This document shows, in pieces, positions 1-5,512 of a stretch of 5,905 nucleotides of DNA. Positions within the stretch are counted from its first letter, which is position 1, and the number at the start of each line of letters is the position of its first letter. Location of the stretch: positions 1 to 5,905 of the forward strand of contig DNNS01000042.1 of assembly GCA_003497555.1 (NCBI GenBank), written 5' to 3'. A program made the translations under genes and the position numbers. The DNA comes from Spirochaetia bacterium. GTDB lineage: Bacteria; Spirochaetota; UBA12135. The notes below the pieces were generated by a model, which was given only the letters and a program-made list of their open reading frames with translations, was not told where the DNA came from and ran no database searches.

Positions 1-69
1 GCCCGCCAGCCGGCCGGTACCGGGAGTCGGCGCGCCGACAATTAATGTTTCCAGTCTGGTAATTTTCAT
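1..69 (-). CDS. N-terminus of probable enolase-superfamily (mandelate racemase/muconate lactonizing type) protein, partial
   Basis: Only the first 23 codons are in the window; the gene runs off the low-coordinate end. The reading begins MKITRLETLIVGAP, which resembles the first beta strand of the N-terminal capping domain of mandelate racemase/muconate-lactonizing enzymes and sugar-acid dehydratases (typically MKIT-x-[LV]-ET-x-x-V). A strong AAAGGAG sits 9 bases before the ATG, which fixes the start. In the family, a C-terminal TIM barrel with Mg2+ removes the alpha proton of a carboxylate sugar; none of those residues can be seen here. It follows the DUF4832 genes on the same strand after about 70 bases and probably belongs to the same transcription unit. 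The bases encoding this stretch are richer in G and C than the neighbours. The family call rests on a short N-terminal pattern and could be wrong; the existence of a gene start is more secure. Confidence 0.6.
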   Translation of the reverse strand, partial: MKITRLETLIVGAPTPGTGRLAG

Positions 70-78
70 TTGTCACGT

Positions 79-85
79 CTCCTTT
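79..85 (-). promoter_or_regulatory. Ribosome-binding site of the partial enolase-superfamily gene
   Basis: AAAGGAG on the minus strand, with 9 bases between GGAG and the ATG at 69. It is the best Shine-Dalgarno match near this gene and decides its start. Confidence 0.7.
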
Positions 86-149
86 ATTTCAGTTTCAGCA
101 TTCTGGCAATGGTGCCGCTAAGAATCTCGTTTTGAGTTTTTTTATTCAA
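84..149 (-). other. Short open stretch with coding-like character, possible gene remnant or leader peptide
   Basis: Directly after, and overlapping by a few bases, the stop of the gene 142-1548 there is a 21-codon open stretch that can start at a TTG (149-147) and ends TAA at 86-84. It reads LNKKTQNEILSGTIARMLKLK, with an amphipathic, ordinary-protein composition rather than low-complexity intergenic translation. No good ribosome-binding site precedes it. It could be the surviving C-terminus of a lost gene, a small coupled peptide, or chance. I do not recognise it. Confidence 0.2.
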
Positions 150-1548
150 TAATTTTTATTTTTCCCACAGTATATTGCCTGCGGTCATCCTGGCCGGCGA
201 GCGGCAGTTCGATTCTCTCACTATCGTTTTTCATAGCACGCAGGCCAATGCGCAGATCATAGCTGCCTGGCGGAGCGTTGCGGACAGTCCAGCCTAAGGT
301 CTCGCTTACCCGGCAGCCGCTGTTCCAACCCAGCGACGAAGTCGGAGTTTGCGGAAGTTGAATATCTTCCCAGACAATTTTCCCCGATGGGCCGGTCAGC
401 GCCAGCGACATTCCGTAATCGCGGTAACAGGGGGCGGAACCATTATTTAGCCACTCATATCTTATAATAAATTTTTCTCCTTTTTTTATTTGTTCCGGAT
501 ACTCTATTTCTTTAAGAAAAAAACGATAACCGATATTCCGCGCCATAAAACGATATAACTCGGCAATGTCCGAAGTTGGTTCATAGGGCAGCCCTAATCC
601 CGTGCCTTCTCCTTCTCTATGCCAGTAGCTTAAATGGCAATCTAGAGCCGAATTCATTACACGTGGTGTGCTGAAAATTTCCATGTATATTTTGGTTTGC
701 GGGAAATAGGCTTTGCAGTATTTTTCAACGTAATCATCCACCTCCGTAGATATGCCGACCGTATAAAAACTGAATCCGGATTCGCCGAATTTCAGCATTA
801 TTTTTTTTTGGACAAGATCAGAGATTATTTCCTCCATATCTGATATTGAATTCTCACCGGCCAGAGGAACGCCCAGAGCTTGTGAGAGTTGGGTATTGGG
901 GAAGGCCTCTGTATAACTTTGGATAATTTTTTTATGCGCGTCTTTATAGACAGGAATAGAAAAACCGGCGTCATACCAGGGGCGGGTATCAGTTTGCCCG
1001 GCGAGAGTCATGCCGCCGTTCTGCCCCATATGGGCAATCTGCACAAATTCAAGCCACGGTTTGCCGTTATAACGTTCGCCCATTGCCTGAATAAAATTCT
1101 GGGCTTTTTTTAGATAAACAGGATCCCAGTATACAGGTATACGCCTTTTCTTCATCGGCAGCAGAGTATAATTGTCCATTGTTTCATCAATATATTTGGC
1201 GCCGGCGTCAAAGACCCATTGCGGGGTACCGTCATCGTAGAGAGTTCCCCGCGAAGCCATGCCTCTAACCTTCAGCGCGACTTTAAAGCCTTTATCTATC
1301 CAGGATTTAAAACTTCCCTCCCATTGCGGATGATTCCAATTGAACTTGCCCTCTTCAGGTTCAAGAATACTCCAGGGGAGCGATACTTCGATTTTGTCGG
1401 AAATTTTTTCCTGCAGAAACCAGGCGGCAGGATCGATCTGATCGTAGCGTACGGCCTGTGTTCCCCGCAGCACATACATGATACCCATGCCCGGATTAAG
1501 GAGAACAGCAGCAGTCTCCTGCGGATGAATAATAATTCTGTTACTCAT
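142..1548 (-). CDS. DUF4832-type TIM-barrel protein, copy A (glycoside-hydrolase-like, lacks the conserved Glu179)
   Basis: This 468-residue protein has a TIM-barrel-like N-terminal part (about 10-340) and a beta-sandwich C-terminal part (about 345-468), the layout of DUF4832/beta-galactosidase-like proteins. Visible landmarks are LLNPGMGI (16-23), ILEPEEGKFNW (61-71), ERYNGKP (158-164), EFVQIAHMGQ (167-176), IYMEIF (287-292), CHLSYWH (304-310) and NIGYRF (338-343). There is no signal peptide, so it is probably cytoplasmic. Counted by eye it is about 59% identical to copy B and aligns without gaps over almost its whole length. Its start overlaps the end of copy B by 8 bases (ATGAGTAA), with AAGGG 7 bases upstream inside copy B, so translation is probably coupled. 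Oddity: where copy B and the pseudogene have G-E-M-H-V (about 178-182), this copy has G-G-M-T-L, losing the glutamate expected near barrel strand 4, the acid/base position in clan GH-A enzymes. Glu63 and Glu290 remain. Substrate unknown; a non-catalytic binding role is possible. Confidence 0.88.
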   Translation of the reverse strand: MSNRIIIHPQETAAVLLNPGMGIMYVLRGTQAVRYDQIDPAAWFLQEKISDKIEVSLPWSILEPEEGKFNWNHPQWEGSFKSWIDKGFKVALKVRGMASRGTLYDDGTPQWVFDAGAKYIDETMDNYTLLPMKKRRIPVYWDPVYLKKAQNFIQAMGERYNGKPWLEFVQIAHMGQNGGMTLAGQTDTRPWYDAGFSIPVYKDAHKKIIQSYTEAFPNTQLSQALGVPLAGENSISDMEEIISDLVQKKIMLKFGESGFSFYTVGISTEVDDYVEKYCKAYFPQTKIYMEIFSTPRVMNSALDCHLSYWHREGEGTGLGLPYEPTSDIAELYRFMARNIGYRFFLKEIEYPEQIKKGEKFIIRYEWLNNGSAPCYRDYGMSLALTGPSGKIVWEDIQLPQTPTSSLGWNSGCRVSETLGWTVRNAPPGSYDLRIGLRAMKNDSERIELPLAGQDDRRQYTVGKIKIIE

Positions 1549-2962
1549 TATTTATCCCTTCAATAACCGTTATTTTTCCGACCCGATATAGCTTATGCTC
1601 ATCTCCACCGTTTATTGCCAACTCGATTTTTTGTCCGGGATTTTTACCACTGCGCATCCCGACCGCCAGATAATAAGTGCCGCTGGAAATATTACGGACT
1701 ATCCAGGATAGGGAATCAACCACCCGGCAACCGCTATTCCAGACTGGGGATGAGATTGGTTGGGAAGGTCTTAGTATTTCTTCCCAAAGTATTTGGCCAT
1801 TTTCCGCAATCAACGCGCAGACAATACCGCAATTATCATAACAGGGGGCGCAGCCGGTGTTTTTCCAGGTATAATTAATATTAAATGCTTCACCTGTTTT
1901 GATTGTTTCCGGATAGCAAATTTCCTGCAAAACAAACCGGTAACCAATATTTTTTGCCATATATTTATAAATACCGGCGCTGACTGAGTCAGATTTATAA
2001 GGCATTCCTAATCCGGTCACTTCTCCGCCGCGATGCCAATAACTGATATGACATTTCAGGCCGGATTTCATTGCCTGTAGGGAACCGAGGTTTTCCATAT
2101 ACATCTTGGTAAAAGGATAATAGGAATTATAATATTTCTGTATCGACTCGTCTACAAAAGGATCCCCCTCTTTCGACTCCCAGTTAAAGCCCAAACCGCC
2201 GTATTTAAACATTATTTTTTTGTTAGCCAGATACGGTATTATTTTCTCAACGTCTGAAAGTTCGCTAGCGGAAAAAATCGGTGGGCCTAGCGCCTGTGAG
2301 AGCTGAGTGTCGGGAAAAGCGGTTGAGTACCAGTCAATAATTTTTTTATGCGCTTCCAGATATTTTTCCGGGCAGTATCCTGCGTCCAGCCATGGCTGTA
2401 CAGGCGTATGCATGGAAACATGCATTTCTCCCCATTGTCCCATATGCGCTATCTGAACAAATTCTACAAATGGTTTACCGTTATAGCGTTCACCCAGAGC
2501 TTTGATAAGATTTTTTGTTTTTTCCAGATATACAGGATCCCAATACACAGGCACTCTTCTTTTAGGCACAGGAAGATTGACATAAGCATCCATATTCTCA
2601 TCTATATATTTAGCCCCGGCGTCAAATACCCATTGCGGCGTACCGTCATCATAGAGCGTCCCCCGCGTTGACATGCCTCTTACCTTTAGCCCTACCTTGA
2701 ACCCCTTATCTACCCAGGATTTAAAACTTCCCTCCCACTGCGGATGCTCCCAGTTAAATTCCCCCTCTTTTGGCTCCAGAAGACACCAGGGAATGGAAAC
2801 CTCTATTTTATCGGAGATTTTTTCTTTTAAGAACCAGGCATCAGGATCTATTTGATCATAACGCACGTGCTGCGCGCCGCGCAGCACGAATAAAATACCC
2901 ATTCCGGGATTCAGCAGAATATTGTCATTCTCAAGCGGCTTTACCGTGACTGTTTGGGCCAT
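1541..2962 (-). CDS. DUF4832-type TIM-barrel protein, copy B (glycoside-hydrolase-like)
   Basis: This 473-residue paralogue of copy A has the same layout: NPGMGI (18-23) at the start of the barrel, LLEPKEGEFNW (61-71), EFVQIAHMGQWGEM (167-180), MYMENLG (287-293), CHISYWH (304-310), NIGYRF (338-343), then an Ig-like beta domain with a WKNTGCAPCY motif (366-375). In DUF4832 proteins a G-x-W-G-E-type motif lies where clan GH-A glycosidases carry the acid/base Glu; here that is Glu179. Glu290 is a candidate second carboxylate. These catalytic assignments are inference; the family has no well-established substrate. No signal peptide or membrane segment is seen. The start is supported by AAGGAA 5 bases before the ATG and by the matching N-terminus of copy A. 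It is the first gene of a two-gene overlapping pair and has its own promoter region (2998-3064), separating it from the ankyrin/mutarotase chimera upstream. Confidence 0.9.
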   Translation of the reverse strand: MAQTVTVKPLENDNILLNPGMGILFVLRGAQHVRYDQIDPDAWFLKEKISDKIEVSIPWCLLEPKEGEFNWEHPQWEGSFKSWVDKGFKVGLKVRGMSTRGTLYDDGTPQWVFDAGAKYIDENMDAYVNLPVPKRRVPVYWDPVYLEKTKNLIKALGERYNGKPFVEFVQIAHMGQWGEMHVSMHTPVQPWLDAGYCPEKYLEAHKKIIDWYSTAFPDTQLSQALGPPIFSASELSDVEKIIPYLANKKIMFKYGGLGFNWESKEGDPFVDESIQKYYNSYYPFTKMYMENLGSLQAMKSGLKCHISYWHRGGEVTGLGMPYKSDSVSAGIYKYMAKNIGYRFVLQEICYPETIKTGEAFNINYTWKNTGCAPCYDNCGIVCALIAENGQILWEEILRPSQPISSPVWNSGCRVVDSLSWIVRNISSGTYYLAVGMRSGKNPGQKIELAINGGDEHKLYRVGKITVIEGINNE

Positions 2963-2997
2963 AAAAATTCCTTTATATTGATTTACGAATAATAATC

Positions 2998-3064
2998 AGT
3001 ATAATGCATTAAATTACTGTTTTCTACCATCTAAAAAGTAATTAAACTTTTATTTTTTTGACAT
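2998..3064 (-). promoter_or_regulatory. Promoter region of copy B with two conserved upstream elements
   Basis: Read on the minus strand this holds ATGTCAAAAAAA (3064-3053), 20 bases, AGATGGTAG (3032-3024), 20 bases, then TATACT (3003-2998), a good -10 box 35 bases before the ATG. No TTGACA-like -35 box lies at 16-18 bases; the AGATGGTAG element overlaps that place, which suggests an activator-dependent promoter. The same three elements with exactly the same spacings lie ahead of the pseudogene copy C at 5446-5512, while the spacer bases differ. Confidence 0.55.
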
Positions 3065-3078
3065 CGGAATTGCGCGGC

Positions 3079-3693
3079 TCATTGGTTGATAAAAATATAT
3101 TCGACTGTGCCGGATTTTGTTTCTCCCGGCCGGATGATAATCAAATGTGCTTCGTCTTTGAACCCCTTATCATAGAAGTTATGCGCATCGTTGGCACACG
3201 TTTGGTTTTCCAAAGCGAAATAATCCCTGCCCTCCGGTGTCCATATGACGAAGCGGGTGAAATCTTCCGTTGCCTCATGTTTCAAAGAGAGTCCGATGTT
3301 ATCATAGTGCAGGGATACATTGTTGCGGGGGGCAGCTTTGAAATATACATTGTCAAGATCCAGGGCTTGGGCCAGAGTCTTGGGTTTTCTGAGATCATAC
3401 TTACTATTCTCGACTGGCAGCAATTTTCCGGTCGGCAGACCTTTTATATTATCCATAATTGTTGGAATGTCAGTCTCCAGACGGCAGCCGCCGGTCAGCG
3501 CTCCGTTCTGCGCCAGGTATTGAGCAACATCAATATGACCATAACGGACTGCCAAGCGGAACGCTGTCCAACCGTCCTTAGCAACGTGATTGATCTCCGC
3601 TTTTTTCTGGACAAGTCGCTGTACAGCCGCCAGGTGACCCCGTTCTGCCGCCAGCATGAGTGCTGTCCAACTGTATATAGTGTCGGCATTCAT
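3079..3693 (-). CDS. Ankyrin-repeat / aldose 1-epimerase C-terminal-half chimera
   Basis: Open frame of 204 codons. Residues 1-66 hold about two ankyrin repeats (WTALMLAAERGHLAAVQRLV at 9-28, WTAFRLAVRYGHIDVAQYL at 42-60). From about residue 70 the sequence matches the second half of an aldose 1-epimerase (mutarotase): LPTGKLLPV (86-94), YDLRKP (99-104), LDLDNVYF (111-118), FVIWTPEGRDYFALENQTC (148-166), NDAHN (168-172) and RPGET (188-192). Glu162 corresponds to the family's catalytic base, but the N-terminal half with the catalytic histidines is absent, so mutarotase activity (interconverting alpha and beta sugar anomers) is unlikely. The ATG at 3693 has only a weak, distant ribosome-binding site; a much better start with a signal peptide lies at 3797 in another frame. 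The likeliest reading is a deletion-generated chimeric and frameshifted remnant; a programmed frameshift is possible. It lies between the URO-D gene and copy B on the same strand. Confidence 0.6.
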   Translation of the reverse strand: MNADTIYSWTALMLAAERGHLAAVQRLVQKKAEINHVAKDGWTAFRLAVRYGHIDVAQYLAQNGALTGGCRLETDIPTIMDNIKGLPTGKLLPVENSKYDLRKPKTLAQALDLDNVYFKAAPRNNVSLHYDNIGLSLKHEATEDFTRFVIWTPEGRDYFALENQTCANDAHNFYDKGFKDEAHLIIIRPGETKSGTVEYIFINQ

Positions 3694-3704
3694 AAAATTG
3701 ATGA

Positions 3705-3797
3705 CTATCTTTTTCCCCGTCGGACGGTTATTGCAGGAAAAAACAATAGCATTGCAGTAAGCAGCGCTGTTATTTTTATAATGTAATTTTGTGTCAT
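3705..3797 (-). CDS. Signal-peptide start of the ankyrin gene, out of frame with its body
   Basis: A 30-codon frame starts at ATG 3797, five bases after AGGAG, and stops at TAG 3707-3705. It encodes Lys8 followed by a hydrophobic core ITALLTAMLLFFPA (9-22), a typical secretory signal peptide. Ankyrin-repeat proteins with such leaders are common periplasmic or surface proteins. The ankyrin frame is open on past this point, so one -1 shift near codons 28-29 would give a continuous secreted protein continuing KIVINFMNADTIYSWTALM. Either this is the true start of the ankyrin gene disrupted by an indel or deletion of early repeats, or expression needs a frameshift. Confidence 0.55.
   Translation of the reverse strand: MTQNYIIKITALLTAMLLFFPAITVRRGKR
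3711..3717 (-). other. Possible -1 slippery heptamer G GGA AAA
   Basis: In the signal-peptide frame the codons CGG GGA AAA AGA TAG contain G GGA AAA, which fits the X XXY YYZ rule; phage lambda G-T uses the related G GGA AAG. A -1 slip moves translation exactly into the ankyrin frame (AAG ATA GTC). I see no clear upstream Shine-Dalgarno stimulator and no strong downstream hairpin, so a mutation in the G4A5 run or a deletion explains it equally well or better. Confidence 0.25.
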
Positions 3798-3869
3798 AGG
3801 TACTCCTATATTTTTTCGATACAAGGTTAGTTAATACAGTTATAGTAGAAAGGTGTTCTTATCCTAAAT
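3798..3869. other. Intergenic gap between the URO-D gene and the signal-peptide start
   Basis: This AT-rich gap of 72 bases has no clear hairpin terminator and no convincing promoter. The only recognisable element is the AGGAG ribosome-binding site (3803-3807) of the frame starting at 3797. Read-through from the URO-D gene into the ankyrin chimera is plausible. Confidence 0.4.
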
Positions 3870-4985
3870 TTAAAATTGTAATCTTTTAATCTTTTCTCTA
3901 ATCTTCATAGTCATTTGTTGTGCTTCGGTTTTATCAAAGGCTTGAAAACTAATCGCATACTTTAAATCATTATGATGCAATCGCGGTAATACATAGTCAG
4001 TGATATATTCCAGATAACTATTGGCGCCATACTTGCTCCAATTTTGTTCAAATCCCATATCTAAAATAAGATGAATCACAATATTAGTATTTTTAAAACA
4101 GTCTCTTAATATTTCCGGCGAGTTCGGCTCGCTGGGATTTATTTTGCAATTCAACTGTTTTAATCCGGCATACTGCGCCAAGAATTCAAAATGCTGGTCT
4201 ATTTTTCCGCAGGAATGAACAGCAATTCCCCCCATGGCCTCGGCGATATTTTCTATAAAAGGTTTATCATATTCCTGCGCATTATCAGTAGAAATCAACG
4301 CCAAAATATCATCGGCTACATCCAATACCGTCCCCCCTTTTTGACTCAGCATATGCATTCCGGGGCAACAAGTATTTTCTTTGCCAATTAACGAAATTTG
4401 TTTTTTCGAAAAAGCTACAATCATTTGGGTAATTTCTTTTAATAATCTATTCAGTACATCTTTTGCTTCATAGAAAGCGAGAAAAAAATCTGATTGTTCC
4501 CAGACAAGCATTGCCGTATCCAGCGGCGCCTGCGTGTCGGTCAGAGCAATAGGTATTTTTCCATGGGTTTTATCCAGAAAATAATCAATCATAGTCAATA
4601 CTTTTTTAGCCATCGGGCTTTTCCCTATATCCGGTGGTTCCAGCTTATCTGCTTCTGCAGCGGTTTTTACTACGGGATGAGTCCATGGCTCTTTATCGGA
4701 AAAATAATCTGTTTTACAGCCGTACATCTCGGCGTATAATCCACAGCCATACCAAGGGCATAAAAAAGGCAGATAATCCTCGCTTGTTTCGATCAGATCT
4801 TCGATAATCATAAGCTGATTTTCCAGCATTTTTTTTTGATCGAGATCAAGTCCTAAACATAATAGCTTTTGCTTTGCGTTTTGATACATGCATATAATGG
4901 GTATATATCCTTCGCCCTGCCCAAAATTCACCAGCCGTTGTTCGCGCCGGTCAATTATTGTTTTTATTCTATCAATATTGTTCAT
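3870..4985 (-). CDS. Uroporphyrinogen decarboxylase (URO-D) family protein, methyltransferase-like
   Basis: This 371-residue soluble protein has the length and pattern of the URO-D superfamily (PF01208), which includes heme-pathway HemE and the MtaA/MtbA/CmuA-type methylcobamide:thiol methyltransferases. The clearest mark is GGIAVHSCGKIDQHFEFL (252-269), the family's strand with H-x-C-G, followed by further cysteines at 280 and 296. MtaA-type enzymes bind zinc through His-x-Cys and a distant Cys, so His257, Cys259 and one later Cys could be a zinc site. HemE is unlikely: this locus has no heme genes and the N-terminus lacks the HemE arginine signature. Genes of this type are often found in carbohydrate loci with unknown function. 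The start has AAGGGG about 6 bases before the ATG. A leader with a -10-like box (5035-5030) and a perfect palindrome (5003-5014) lies upstream, so it probably has its own regulated promoter. No signal peptide. Confidence 0.85.
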   Translation of the reverse strand: MNNIDRIKTIIDRREQRLVNFGQGEGYIPIICMYQNAKQKLLCLGLDLDQKKMLENQLMIIEDLIETSEDYLPFLCPWYGCGLYAEMYGCKTDYFSDKEPWTHPVVKTAAEADKLEPPDIGKSPMAKKVLTMIDYFLDKTHGKIPIALTDTQAPLDTAMLVWEQSDFFLAFYEAKDVLNRLLKEITQMIVAFSKKQISLIGKENTCCPGMHMLSQKGGTVLDVADDILALISTDNAQEYDKPFIENIAEAMGGIAVHSCGKIDQHFEFLAQYAGLKQLNCKINPSEPNSPEILRDCFKNTNIVIHLILDMGFEQNWSKYGANSYLEYITDYVLPRLHHNDLKYAISFQAFDKTEAQQMTMKIREKIKRLQF

Positions 4986-5002
4986 TTTCTACCCCTTGCA
5001 TG

Positions 5003-5014
5003 AGCACTAGTGCT
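5003..5014. promoter_or_regulatory. Perfect 12-base palindrome AGCACTAGTGCT in the URO-D gene leader, operator candidate
   Basis: The dyad lies between the -10-like box and the ribosome-binding site, 17 bases before the ATG, and extends to 18 bases with one mismatched pair. Its position downstream of the promoter suits a repressor operator. I see no second copy in the window. Confidence 0.35.
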
Positions 5015-5026
5015 GATTTAAGTATC

Positions 5027-5037
5027 ATCAGTATAAT
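5027..5037 (-). promoter_or_regulatory. Promoter -10 region of the URO-D gene, shared with copy B
   Basis: ATTATACTGAT on the minus strand contains TATACT (5035-5030). The same 11 bases occur at the copy B promoter (3005-2995), and both are followed after a short gap by TAAATCA. There is no good -35 box. The bases just upstream belong to the end of the truncated copy C, so this promoter may have been brought here by rearrangement. Confidence 0.35.
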
Positions 5038-5049
5038 AAATAATATTTT

Positions 5050-5413
5050 CATATCTTAAAGAGTATTCTCACCGGCCAGAGGAACGCCCAAAGCTTGGGA
5101 AAGTTGGGTATTGGAGAAGGCCTCTGTATAACAATTTATTATTTTTTTATATGCATCAAGGTATTTTTTTGGGCTATATCCGGCCTCGAGCTATGGCTTA
5201 ACCGGAGTATGTCCGGAGACATGCATTTCTCCACGCTGTCCCATATGGGCAATCTGCATAAATTCGACCCACGGCTTGCAGTTATATCGTTCGTCAAGAA
5301 CTCTGATCAAAATGCACGTGCCGGGTTCCGCGAAGCACATACATGATTCCCGTTCCCGGATTTAATAAAATATCGTCTGTTTCAACCGGGTTAAATGTAA
5401 TTTTGCCTACCAT
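5050..5413 (-). pseudogene. DUF4832-type copy C, truncated pseudogene
   Basis: It starts at ATG 5413 with GGAGG four bases upstream and reads like copies A and B (ILLNPGTGIMYVLRGT, then HFDQ). It then jumps at 5302-5308 to the part equivalent to residue 153 of copy B (LDERYNCKPWVEFMQIAHMG), losing about 115 codons and changing frame. Later damage includes a TAG where the paralogues have Trp191 (KP-stop-LEAGY) and a TAA near the end (GENTL-stop-DM). Homology ends around 5050, at about residue 238 of some 470. The last part is nearly the same DNA as copy A (67 bases at 5066-5132 against 851-917 with 4 differences), while the GEMHV region is like copy B. No functional protein can be made from it. 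Confidence 0.85.
5066..5132 (-). repeat. 67-base near-identical segment shared with copy A (851-917)
   Basis: The two segments differ at only 4 of 67 positions, closer than the paralogues are elsewhere; copy B at the same place is clearly more distant. This indicates recent duplication of copy A or gene conversion, and the pair could serve as a recombination substrate spanning about 4.2 kb. Confidence 0.75.
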
Positions 5414-5445
5414 TTAGCCTCCCAGCTTTATTACTTTTATACAAT

Positions 5446-5512
5446 ATTATAATAGATTCAAATTGAATATACTACCATCTCTGTTGTTGTAAAAATTTCC
5501 TTTTTTTGACAT
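5446..5512 (-). promoter_or_regulatory. Promoter region of copy C with the same three elements as copy B
   Basis: Minus strand: ATGTCAAAAAAA (5512-5501), 20 bases, AGATGGTAG (5480-5472), 20 bases, TATAAT (5451-5446), a perfect -10 box, 32 bases before the ATG at 5413. An inverted repeat ATTCAA-A-TTGAAT (5456-5468) lies in the spacer between AGATGGTAG and the -10 box and is not present in copy B. Confidence 0.55.

Noticed and set aside
889..2855. Several 60-115 codon plus-strand frames opposite copies A and B
   Set aside because: They recur at matching positions in both paralogues because they mirror the same conserved coding sequence on the minus strand; none has family features.
3495..3689. 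64-codon minus-strand frame inside the ankyrin region
   Set aside because: It is a frame-shifted reading of the same ankyrin codons and shows no ankyrin pattern itself, so it is not a separate gene.
3711..3717. Transposase-type programmed frameshift from an insertion sequence
   Set aside because: The heptamer fits, but neither frame encodes transposase motifs and no terminal inverted repeats or target duplications are visible around it.
3058..3786. 242-codon open frame on the plus strand opposite the ankyrin/mutarotase gene
   Set aside because: It covers the recognisable ankyrin and mutarotase coding on the other strand almost exactly, has no recognisable domain and no convincing ribosome-binding site; it is a shadow of that gene.
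3870..4985. HemE, the heme-pathway uroporphyrinogen decarboxylase
   Set aside because: The H-x-C-G motif and cysteines, the N-terminal sequence and the sugar-locus setting fit the methyltransferase-like branch better than HemE.
5095..5346. 83-codon plus-strand frame over the pseudogene
   Set aside because: It is the antisense shadow of copy C and matches the antisense frame seen opposite copy A.
5456..5468. Inverted repeat ATTCAA-A-TTGAAT as the main operator of the DUF4832 genes
   Set aside because: It is absent from the otherwise parallel copy B promoter, so it is probably a chance AT-rich dyad or specific to the dead copy.
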